In this document: one piece after another, positions 52,673 through 60,501 of the stretch | Position numbering within the stretch: position 1 is the stretch's first letter | How the letters are laid out: each line of letters opens with the position of its first letter | NCBI RefSeq assembly: GCF_029589055.1 | Contig: NZ_JARQZP010000007.1 | Span: 1,426,001 to 1,490,000 of the forward strand | Origin: Vibrio hannami | Lineage (GTDB): Bacteria > Pseudomonadota > Gammaproteobacteria > Enterobacterales > Vibrionaceae | DNA length: 64,000 bases | Direction: 5' to 3' | The notes under the pieces: generated by a model | Databases searched by the model: none | What the model saw: only the letters and a program-made list of their open reading frames with translations | Told to the model about the DNA's origin: nothing | Made by a program: the position numbers and the translations under genes

Positions 52673-53821
52673 ATGCAATTTATCTATGGCAACTCAACAA
52701 CCATCCTATTCGGACAGGGACAGATTGCAGCTATTAAAGAACAAATTCCAACCGACAGTAAAGTTCTTGTTATTTATGGTGGCGGCTCAATCAAAAAGAA
52801 TGGCGTATATGACCAGGTAGCCGAAGCACTAGCCGATCATCAGTGGCAAGAATTTTCAGGCGTTGAGCCAAACCCGACTGCAGAAACGATGGACAAAGCG
52901 GTGGCGATCATCAAAAACGAAAGCATCGACTTCGTACTGGCTGTTGGTGGCGGCTCTGTTATCGATGGTTCTAAATATGCTGTTGCCGCTGCTAAGTATG
53001 AAGGTGATGGCTGGGATATTCTGACGGGTAAGCACACCGTAACCGAAGCGGTACCATTAGCAGCAGTATTAACACTGCCGGCAACAGGTTCAGAGTCTAA
53101 CGCTGGTGCGGTTATTACTAAAGCGGCAACAAAAGACAAATTGGCATTCTTGTCTCCAGCGGTACAGCCTCGTTTTGCAGTAATGGATCCGGACACGATG
53201 AAATCTCTTCCGGTGAACCAGCTTCAAAACGGTATTGTTGATGCGTGGGTTCATATCTGTGAGCAATACGTGACTACTCAGGCACCAGATATCATGGTAC
53301 AGGACGGTTATGCTGAAACGCTTCTTAAGAACCTGATTAAACTTGGTAATACGTTCGAAGAGCGTGATGACAGCTGGCGTGCAAACCTGATGTGGACAGC
53401 AAACCAGGCGTTAAATGGTCTGATTGGTTCTGGCGTGAAGCACGACTGGGCAACACATATGATTGGTCACGAGCTAACAGCACTTTATGGCGTTGACCAT
53501 GGTCGCTCTCTTGCCATCATTCAACCATCTCTGTATCGAAATCAGATTGATACAAAAAGAGCGAAACTTGAGCAGATGGGTCAAAATGTATTTGGTCTTG
53601 AAGCGAGTGCAGACCTTGCTGAAAAAACCATCGAAGCGATCGAAGCCTTCTACCACAGCGTTGGTGTTGCAACACAACTAACCGAACATGGCAGCGAAAA
53701 AGAGCAAGCGGTTGATGATGTTGTTGGTCGGCTAAAAGCTCACGGCATGGTTGCACTTGGAGAGCATCAGGCAATTACACTAGAAGAAAGTCGTAAGATC
53801 CTAGAGTCTGCGATTGCTTAA
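52673..53821 (+). CDS. yqhD: Iron/zinc-containing alcohol dehydrogenase (YqhD-like aldehyde reductase)
   Basis: A 382-residue group III metal-dependent alcohol dehydrogenase. The NADPH loop GGGSVIDGSKY and TLPATGSESN are typical, and the metal ligands are visible as Asp and His in DAWVHICEQYV and two His in HMIGHELTALYGVDHGRSLA. YqhD-type enzymes reduce toxic aldehydes with NADPH. ATG 52673 has GGAG eight bases upstream; the longer frame from 52490 is not family-like. Regulated by the divergent AraC regulator, by inference. Confidence 0.9.
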   Translation: MQFIYGNSTTILFGQGQIAAIKEQIPTDSKVLVIYGGGSIKKNGVYDQVAEALADHQWQEFSGVEPNPTAETMDKAVAIIKNESIDFVLAVGGGSVIDGSKYAVAAAKYEGDGWDILTGKHTVTEAVPLAAVLTLPATGSESNAGAVITKAATKDKLAFLSPAVQPRFAVMDPDTMKSLPVNQLQNGIVDAWVHICEQYVTTQAPDIMVQDGYAETLLKNLIKLGNTFEERDDSWRANLMWTANQALNGLIGSGVKHDWATHMIGHELTALYGVDHGRSLAIIQPSLYRNQIDTKRAKLEQMGQNVFGLEASADLAEKTIEAIEAFYHSVGVATQLTEHGSEKEQAVDDVVGRLKAHGMVALGEHQAITLEESRKILESAIA

Positions 53822-53848
53822 CCCAAGGTAACGTCGACAAATATGTAT

Positions 53849-53872
53849 GCGCCCAAAACAGGGCGCTATTTC
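53849..53872. terminator. Terminator between reductase and exporter genes
   Basis: GCGCCC / GGGCGC with a six-base loop in a convergent gap; the T-tract (TATTTCG) is weak. Confidence 0.65.
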
Positions 53873-54744
53873 GTTACGCGCCAGCATATCAGTGAACCTA
53901 CCGTTACCATAATGACGCCCTGCCAAAAGGTGCCTGACACAGTGATACCCAAAATAATGATCGAGAAAAACGTAGATAATATTGGAGTGAAGTAAGAAAG
54001 CGTTGCCAGAAAAAGCATGTTGCCGCCAATAATCGCAACATTCCAAAGCGCATAACCACTCCCCATAAAGATGCTTGTTAGTGCTACATCAAATGCCACA
54101 CTCCAGTTTAGATCAGGTAACTTAGTGTCAGTAACAAAAAACTGAATCCATAGAGATAAAGCGGTAAAAATAAAAAACAGAGTAATACCGTTTTGTCCAT
54201 TTGACATCCGCCTTGTTAAATTGCAGTAGACAGCCCATATGATCGCACCAGCGAAGGCAAGTAGATAGGCTAGCGGATTGGAGCTGACGTTCGCGATAAG
54301 TCGTGACAACGAAAGACCTTCATCGCCTATGATGCTCCAGGTAACACCGAAGAACGCAAGCAGAATTGCGGGATATACCCAAAGACTGACCTTTTTGCTT
54401 CCCGCAAAGACGGCTAATAGGACCGTTAGAGAAGGCCATAGATAATTGACTATTGCGATTTCAACCGTTTGAAGCCTGTCTGATGCGAAACCAAGAGCCA
54501 AAGAAAAGCACACTTCATAGGCAGCGAAAAGGGCTCCGCATACTACGATATACGATTTTGAAAATTGCCTTAGTTTAGGAATACCCAAAGACAGCATTAA
54601 AAACAATGACGAGCAGGTGTAAACCAAAGCCGCTCCACCTATAGGTCCGAGCTGTTCAGTGACATTTCTGAACATGCCAACCAGACAGGCCCAAAGGAGG
54701 ATCGCGGTAATACCGTATAGATTATATTTGTATGATGCCAACAT
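53866..54744 (-). CDS. yddG: EamA-family exporter, YddG-like
   Basis: A 292-residue inner-membrane protein with ten predicted helices in two EamA repeats. It resembles YddG, an exporter of aromatic amino acids, in ALFAAYEVCFSLALGF, VEIAIVNYLWPSLTVLL and GSGYALWNVAI. Substrate specificity is inferred. It is divergent from the broken BCCT gene; the gap between them carries a short palindrome. Confidence 0.85.
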   Translation of the reverse strand: MLASYKYNLYGITAILLWACLVGMFRNVTEQLGPIGGAALVYTCSSLFLMLSLGIPKLRQFSKSYIVVCGALFAAYEVCFSLALGFASDRLQTVEIAIVNYLWPSLTVLLAVFAGSKKVSLWVYPAILLAFFGVTWSIIGDEGLSLSRLIANVSSNPLAYLLAFAGAIIWAVYCNLTRRMSNGQNGITLFFIFTALSLWIQFFVTDTKLPDLNWSVAFDVALTSIFMGSGYALWNVAIIGGNMLFLATLSYFTPILSTFFSIIILGITVSGTFWQGVIMVTVGSLICWRVTK

Positions 54745-55087
54745 CTTTATTTAAGACACAGTCCGGTAAGTGGATTGGTAAGATACATGGTTGAATCGAA
54801 AGTCGCTAGAATGTTTTTGCTAATCTTTCAATCTACAGCCCCAATGCATGCCCCCAACCTATTCATGCTACTAATTTGAACTCAATCCATTTGAAAACTT
54901 CATCCTAGTGCAAAAAGCACTCGTCCAATCCAGAACACGCATTATTTCAATAGATTTTTCATGCCTCTAATGAAATTTCGATATCAAAAGTGTAGAATCC
55001 GTAACAATTTCAAACCGAGCAAATACTAAGAACACTAACGTTTTAATTGTGAGTTCGATTGACTTTTAATAAGACTAGCGAGGAACT
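54745..55087. other. Divergent intergenic region, exporter / BCCT gene
   Basis: 343 AT-rich bases with no gene. It holds the palindrome AGTGC-AAAAA-GCACT (54907-54921) and a good ribosome site (GAGGAACT) just before the BCCT ATG. Confidence 0.6.
54907..54921. promoter_or_regulatory. Palindrome in the divergent promoter region
   Basis: AGTGC-AAAAA-GCACT, perfect five-base arms; it could be an operator or RNA hairpin. Confidence 0.3.
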
Positions 55088-56659
55088 ATGACTAAAGGAG
55101 TAGATAAATACAGTATAGATAGTACTGACTACACCGTAGGGCAGGACAACGTCCAAAAATGGGGTTTGATGTTCACAATCCAGTATTCGGAACAAGTGCT
55201 GGCTTAATTGTTCTGTTTCTAATTGGAACATTACTGGTTGATTCTGAATCGGCAAAATCGGTACTAGATGGCCTCAAATGGCAGATTATTGGAGCCTTCG
55301 ACTGGTTGTTTATCTGGGCCGGTAATATTTTTGTTATTTTCTGCCTTGCTCTTATCGTTTCACCATTCGGCAAAATTAGAATTGGTGGCAAAGATGCGAC
55401 CGCAGACCACTCTTTTCATGTCCTGGCTAGCAATGCTATTTGCTGCCGGTATGGGTGTTGGTCTTATGTTTTGGAGCGTTGCTGAGCCCGTTGCTTATTT
55501 TACCGGCTGGTACGAAACACCATTAAATGTAGAGCCTAATACACCAGAAGCCGCGAAGCTTGCACTTGGAGCAACCATGTTCCATTGGGGTCTGCACCCA
55601 TGGGCGATTCTACGGCATAGTTGCGCTTTCATTGGCCTTCTTTGCCTATAACAAGGGCCTTCCTCTTTCTATCCGCTCTATTTTTTATCCTCTGCTTGGT
55701 GATCGCGCTTGGGGCTTGGCTGGTCATATTGTTGATATCTTGGCAGTATTAGCAACACTGTTTGGCCTTGCTACCTCTCTTGGTTTGGGTGCTCAGCAAG
55801 CTGCAAGCGGTATTCACCACGTATTCGGCATCGACTCAGGTCTTACTCTTCAGCTTATTGTGATAGCGGTTGTCACCTTGCTGGCAGTTATATCGGTAAT
55901 TCGTGGCATTGAAGGGGGCGTAAAGATACTTAGTAACATCAATATGATCATCGCTTTCTTGCTGGTAATTTTTGTTGCGCTTGTCGGCTATGCCGTCGCT
56001 TTCGGCTCTATACCAACCACGTTAATGGCTTACATTGAAAATATCATCCCACTAAGTAACCCTATTGGCCGTGAAGATGAGGCGTGGTTCCAGGGCTGGA
56101 CTGTATTCTACTGGGCCTGCGGATCTCTTGGTCACCATTTGTGGGTATGTTTATCGCGCGTGTTTCTCGCGGCCGTACGGTAAGAGAGTTTATCGTTGCC
56201 GTCCTACTGGTTCCAACTTCAATTACACTGATCTGGATGTCGGTATTTGGTGGTCTGGCGCTTGATCAGGTTATCAATCAGGTTGGTGAACTTGGTACTC
56301 ATGGGCTAACTGATGTTCCACTAGCGATGTTCCAGATGTTTGATGTCATGCCATTTGGCACTGCTCTGTCTATTATTGCAGTCTTGTTGGTATTGGTGTT
56401 TTTTATCACCTCATCAGACTCTGGTTCACTGGTTATTGATAGCATTACAGCAGGTGGTAAGGTCGATGCACCTGTTCCACAACGCGTCTTTTGGGCAGTT
56501 GTTGAAGGTGCAATCGCGGCAGCATTGTTGTGGATTGGTGGAACAGAAGCGATTCAAGCCTTACAGGCTGGCGCTATCTCTACCGCATTACCGTTTACTA
56601 TTGTTCTGCTTCTAATGTGTGTTAGCCTGATAATGGGTATGCGCACCGAGGAGCGTTAA
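55088..56659 (+). pseudogene. BCCT-family (betaine/choline/carnitine) transporter, broken in four places
   Basis: A full-length gene (about 524 codons) for a Na+- or H+-coupled transporter of quaternary ammonium osmolytes, but one reading frame is not continuous. Breaks: T3 at 55165-55167 (one base missing); T4 at 55413-55416 (one base extra); 55608-55611 (one base extra, not a homopolymer); 56117-56121 (one base missing plus a substitution where WWISWSPF is expected). Restored blocks such as SWLAMLFAAGMGVGL, MFHWGLHPWAIYG and FVGMFIARVSRGRTVREF are typical of the family. Length and absence of in-frame stops other than frame-shift ones imply recent decay or sequence error. GAGGAACT precedes ATG 55088. 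Confidence 0.88.
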
Positions 56660-56678
56660 GACACAAAAATCGTCTGAC

Positions 56679-56707
56679 AGGGTGCCAAATGGCACCCTAT
56701 TTTTTAC
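56679..56707 (+). terminator. Terminator after BCCT gene
   Basis: Eight-base stem AGGGTGCC / GGCACCCT, four-base loop, T-run. Confidence 0.93.
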
Positions 56708-56825
56708 CGATAATTAGTGTCTTAATGCCCAAGATCAGGTGATTGGCCAATAATTAATCATTGATTTACCAGATTATAGAGATATTATTTCATTGATTGA
56801 GAATATGATACTCAGGGGTAAACTA

Positions 56826-57791
56826 ATGGTTAAGCATTCAAGAATGAACAAAGACCAGTTCCTACTGGATAGCCCTAATGACCTGATATCATTAGACAAA
56901 TGGCAACAAACCGTCAATCTTCTTGCCGAGCTATTTAGTGCCCCTGCTGGCTTTCTGGTTCAATATACGCCAGAAGGATTTCAAACCACCATATGCAGCC
57001 AACAAGAAACCAACCCCTACCCCTCCGGTATTATTATTAAACCGGACGTCAATATATTTTGCAGAAAGATTGTTGAATCGCGGCAAGAGCTCTACGTAAA
57101 TAATGCCAAAGTTGATCCAAGCTGGGACACTAACCCTGAAGTACATAATGATGGCTTTAACTCTTATCTTGGTGTCCCGGTTTTCTGGCCCAGCGGTGAT
57201 CCGTTCGGGACATTTTGTGTCATGGATTATGAAGTTACCGACTACAGCGAAACCTACATTAAGCTGATCCACCAGCTTAAAGATATTTTGGAATCTGATC
57301 TGGCTCTGCTTGATCTTTATAGTGAAGTACAGGTACTCGCTGTTACCGATCCATTGACCGGCATAAGCAACCGTCGTGGCTTTGAAACATTAGCAGAACA
57401 AAGGCTTCGTTTAGCTAAGCGAATGAGTCAATCTCTTGGGCTTTTTTATATCGATGTCGACAAGTTTAAGACAATCAATGATCAATATGGACATCACGAA
57501 GGTGACAAAGTACTAATAAGTGTTGCGCAATCATTAAAAGGGCATGTCCGTGACTCCGATGTCGTAGGGAGAATGGGCGGTGATGAGTTTGTTGTTCTCA
57601 TGTTACTTAATGACTCAGGTGACTTATCTACAATGGAAGCTGAACTTACGAAAGCAGTGAACGGACATCATCCTGAGAATCAACCCGAGTTTAGCGTAAC
57701 TATTGGCGGAACAACGTACGATGGGGAACTGCATATAGAACAGTTGATAGATAAAGCTGATAAGGAAATGCTCAAACGCAAAAGTCGCTAA
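56826..57791 (+). CDS. Diguanylate cyclase with GAF-type sensor domain
   Basis: A 321-residue soluble protein. Residues about 20-165 form a GAF-like domain (SYLGVPVFWPSGDPFGTFCV), and the GGDEF domain follows with DPLTGISNRRGFE, the active site GGDEF and an RxxD inhibitory site (RDSD) five residues before it. It should make cyclic di-GMP and be product-inhibited, with input from the GAF domain. ATG 56826 follows AGGGG by seven bases; a TTG at 56793 is less likely. No partner gene on the same strand. Confidence 0.93.
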   Translation: MVKHSRMNKDQFLLDSPNDLISLDKWQQTVNLLAELFSAPAGFLVQYTPEGFQTTICSQQETNPYPSGIIIKPDVNIFCRKIVESRQELYVNNAKVDPSWDTNPEVHNDGFNSYLGVPVFWPSGDPFGTFCVMDYEVTDYSETYIKLIHQLKDILESDLALLDLYSEVQVLAVTDPLTGISNRRGFETLAEQRLRLAKRMSQSLGLFYIDVDKFKTINDQYGHHEGDKVLISVAQSLKGHVRDSDVVGRMGGDEFVVLMLLNDSGDLSTMEAELTKAVNGHHPENQPEFSVTIGGTTYDGELHIEQLIDKADKEMLKRKSR

Positions 57792-57837
57792 TCTTATGTG
57801 ATGCAGTTCTCTTTTATTCTGAAATATTCTTGATAGC

Positions 57838-57878
57838 AAACAGACATTAAGTGATATTCATATTTGTGAAACAGACAT
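57838..57878. repeat. Direct repeat AAACAGACAT, 31 bases apart
   Basis: Two exact copies of AAACAGACAT (57838-57847 and 57869-57878) with AT-rich flanks, 31 bases or about three helical turns apart, immediately upstream of a small ORF. Confidence 0.6.
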
Positions 57879-57911
57879 AATATAAAAAATACAATAACAA
57901 GAGACTTTATT

Positions 57912-57983
57912 ATGAAGAAGACTAGAAGAATGCAGCTACAACGCTGCCGACATCAATACTGGAAAGAACAATCAAAGAAGTGA
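57912..57983 (+). CDS. Candidate very small basic protein (23 residues)
   Basis: ATG followed by 22 codons and TGA. The product is strongly basic: five Lys and four Arg, with one Cys, one His and an aromatic pair (Tyr-Trp) in the second half. It begins KKTRRMQLQRCRH. It has AAGAGA about seven bases before ATG and a good terminator 20 bases after its stop, and direct repeats upstream, so it looks like a small transcription unit rather than chance. Function unknown; a leader peptide is an alternative. Confidence 0.45.
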   Translation: MKKTRRMQLQRCRHQYWKEQSKK

Positions 57984-58002
57984 TTTCCAGAAAATAGCAA
58001 CG

Positions 58003-58030
58003 GGGCCAATTGAATTGGCCCTTTTTGTTT
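58003..58030 (+). terminator. Terminator after tiny ORF
   Basis: Stem GGGCCAAT / ATTGGCCC, three-base loop, T-run. Confidence 0.92.
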
Positions 58031-58155
58031 TTGGGGAATTCCTATCCAGGCCATATCTCCTTCCCATTTATGTGTTTCAAACTAAGTTCTATCTCCATCT
58101 TATGCTATGTTTTTAAGTAGATTAGGTATTCAGTTGAGGTGGGTGAAGAATAATA

Positions 58156-58957
58156 ATGAAAAGTTGTCGCCTAAGTTTAATGTCTCTGTCACTGGTTGTT
58201 GCTTTCTTGGCTCCAGTAGGATACTGCGATGAAGTTCGTTTTATCACAGAACCGACTACAAGCATGGATACAGAAGGCCGCTCTTTCAGCAACGAATCCG
58301 AACTAACCCGTGAGTTAATACAGCGACTGAATCAAACCAATGACATCGAAGTCTATCCCTGGCGACGAGCCTATTCGATAATGCAGAGTGAGCCCAACGT
58401 CGCTCTCTTTCCGACTACCAGAACTGAAGCGAGAGAAAATGATGCCAAATGGGTTGGCCCCCTTCTCAAAGTCAGATGGGTTATGTATGCCCATAAAGAT
58501 TCGGATATAGAGTTAAATAACCTCGAAGACGCAAAGAAAGTACCACAAATATGTGGCTATCTTGGAGATGCAAAACTGGCTTTTCTTGAAAAGAATGGGT
58601 TCGAAAATATCGAGACTCAATATCGAAGCTTTGACTGCATTAAGTTGTTAGCCAGAAAGCGCGTTGATTTGTGGATTAGTAGCGCCAACGCACTTTTATG
58701 GGATATACAAGCGGACCGTGACTATTTGTCGGATATTAAAATTGTATACACAATCGATACTAAATATCTCTATTATGCCGTTTCAAAAGAGACTTCAGAT
58801 GAGACTGTGAACCTATTGCAAGGAAACCCTCAATACAATGAAAAAAGAAGGCGCTTTTTACAAATACTACAGCAAAGACTTTTCTGATGAGACAATAAAG
58901 GAGTTCAGCAAGGTTGAACAGCCTGATTTTCCCTGGATAACAGCTGACAACAAGTAA
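58156..58957 (+). pseudogene. Periplasmic solute-binding protein (family 3 type), frame-broken near 3' end
   Basis: About 266 residues when repaired. The signal peptide (residues 1-24, cleavage near GYCDE) is followed by a type-II periplasmic binding fold with VYPWRRAYSIM and a Cys-containing region. The uninterrupted frame stops at 58887, but near 58807-58822 a one-base deletion leads into another frame (KETLNTMKKEGAFYKYYSKD then PDFPWITADNK) that ends at 58955-58957 and continues the fold. It has no transporter partner gene nearby and looks like an orphan sensor-type binding protein. Ligand unknown. Confidence 0.75.
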
Positions 58958-58967
58958 CGCCTTAAAC

Positions 58968-58994
58968 AAAGCCTGACACTTAGTGTCAGGCTTT
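58968..58994. terminator. Bidirectional terminator between binding-protein gene and dmsC
   Basis: A 12-base perfect stem (AAAGCCTGACAC / GTGTCAGGCTTT) with a three-base loop between two convergent genes. Confidence 0.9.
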
Positions 58995-59022
58995 AATTGT
59001 AATACATTATGACTGTCTGCTA

Positions 59023-59868
59023 TTACAAGCCGGATGTCATATGCAAACTATAAAAAAGTCCGCGACCTATTAGCTCTGAAGCGAGAACTAGAACTAATGC
59101 CACAGCCAGGTTAATTGGATTAACTGATGACTTATTGATAAGAGGTAGAATCCAAATCAACAAACCAAACATCAGCAAAGCAACCTGAACAGCCAGGTAT
59201 ATTCCCATACCGGTCACCAACTCAGAAGCCTTAACGACAGAGGACTGAATATCACCAATCAGGTTAGCTTTGCCAACCGTAGCTAACAAACTAATGGCGA
59301 TAGTGATAACTGCAATCATTGCAATATTGCGGTCTACAGTAAAACGGCTATCTTTTGCAAATACAATAACGAACTGAGACAGCAACAAGCCAGCGACTAC
59401 CATTGTCATCACAAAGCTCACAGGCGTGTAGATGTTATTCCAGGTAGGTACGGTATCGATCATGTATACCTTAATCATGGAATACATAAAGATAACGCCA
59501 AGTACCATTGCTGCAACCATCAAGCCCTTTTGTGCGCCTGCACCACCCTTTTTCAGTACAGAAAGGAGCCACTGGATACCCCCGACGGCAAAGAATGCGG
59601 CACCGAAGAATACTTCATTGGACAACCAGGCAGATCCAAGCTTATTAAAAGCATTGAATGCACGCAAAGGCGAACCTAAGTGAGTTGTAGAAAAAATAAA
59701 ACCAACACCCATAATTAACCACAAGATGAACATCGGAACTTTGTAGCTGTTTATTTTGTCTTCGTCGTAACCCATTACTAGCGCTCGCGCGCTAATCAAA
59801 AGGTACGCACCAACTGCGGTTTGAGCTAGTACAGTAAAGAAGATCAAAGACCACTCATGAAAAATCAT
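59023..59868 (-). CDS. dmsC: Anaerobic DMSO reductase membrane anchor subunit
   Basis: A 281-residue inner-membrane protein with eight predicted helices that anchors DmsAB and passes quinol electrons to DmsB. Family signs: MIFHEWSLIFFTVLAQ at the start and FSTTHLGSPLRAFNA in the first loop. It is adjacent to dmsB with one base between stop and start, so the order A-B-C is one operon. Confidence 0.93.
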   Translation of the reverse strand: MIFHEWSLIFFTVLAQTAVGAYLLISARALVMGYDEDKINSYKVPMFILWLIMGVGFIFSTTHLGSPLRAFNAFNKLGSAWLSNEVFFGAAFFAVGGIQWLLSVLKKGGAGAQKGLMVAAMVLGVIFMYSMIKVYMIDTVPTWNNIYTPVSFVMTMVVAGLLLSQFVIVFAKDSRFTVDRNIAMIAVITIAISLLATVGKANLIGDIQSSVVKASELVTGMGIYLAVQVALLMFGLLIWILPLINKSSVNPINLAVALVLVLASELIGRGLFYSLHMTSGL

Positions 59869-59869
59869 C

Positions 59870-60490
59870 TTACACCTCCTTCGGGTTTGCTAGGAACCCG
59901 CTGGTGTCACCAGTAGGTTTCGCATTTTTGTTTAGTTTAATGACGATGTTCGGCAAGGTTAATAGAGATGATGGAAGTGGAGCCACATCCGCATTTACGC
60001 CATACTTCTCTCTCAACTCATTTATCTCACCAAACTCCAATGCTCGAAGTGGGCAAGACTCCACACATATAGGTTGTTTACCTTCAGCGACTCGCTCATA
60101 GCAACCGTCACATTTGGTCATATGGCCTTTCTGCTTATTGAACTGCGGCGCGCCATATGGACAAGCATTGCTACAGTGCTGACATCCGATACACACCTCT
60201 TCATCAACCACTACCAGGCCATCTTCTTCACGCTTATGCATTGCACCAGATGGGCACACAGCAACACACGCTGGATTGGAACAGTGATTACATGCGATAG
60301 ACAGATAGTAAGAAAACACATCTTTTTGTATCCATGTATCACCATCCTGAACAAATCCACCACCGGCATATTCGTATACACGGCGATAGTTTTGTTTTAC
60401 GTCTAAATCTTTATAGTCTTTACAAGCAAGCTGGCAAGTTTTACAACCTGTGCATTTACTTGAATCTATGTAAAAGCCGTATTGTTTCAT
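59870..60490 (-). CDS. dmsB: Anaerobic DMSO reductase iron-sulfur subunit
   Basis: A 206-residue protein with four [4Fe-4S] motifs: CTGCKTCQLACKDY, CNHCSNPACVAVCP, CIGCQHCSNACP and CDGC with ESCPLRAL. It closely matches E. coli DmsB throughout, including the C-terminal LANPKEV. It carries electrons from DmsC to DmsA. Eleven bases separate it from dmsA. Confidence 0.97.
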   Translation of the reverse strand: MKQYGFYIDSSKCTGCKTCQLACKDYKDLDVKQNYRRVYEYAGGGFVQDGDTWIQKDVFSYYLSIACNHCSNPACVAVCPSGAMHKREEDGLVVVDEEVCIGCQHCSNACPYGAPQFNKQKGHMTKCDGCYERVAEGKQPICVESCPLRALEFGEINELREKYGVNADVAPLPSSLLTLPNIVIKLNKNAKPTGDTSGFLANPKEV

Positions 60491-60501
60491 TTCAACCTAC
60501 C

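Larger units (their letters stand above)
57792..58155. other. Intergenic region with tiny ORF unit
   Basis: 364 bases holding a direct repeat (57838, 57869), a 23-codon ORF and its terminator, then about 120 bases upstream of the binding-protein gene in which I see nothing recognisable. Confidence 0.6.

Noticed and set aside
55268..55651. Short ORFs in 55.1-56.7 kb as separate genes
   Set aside because: They join into one BCCT transporter when frame breaks are allowed.
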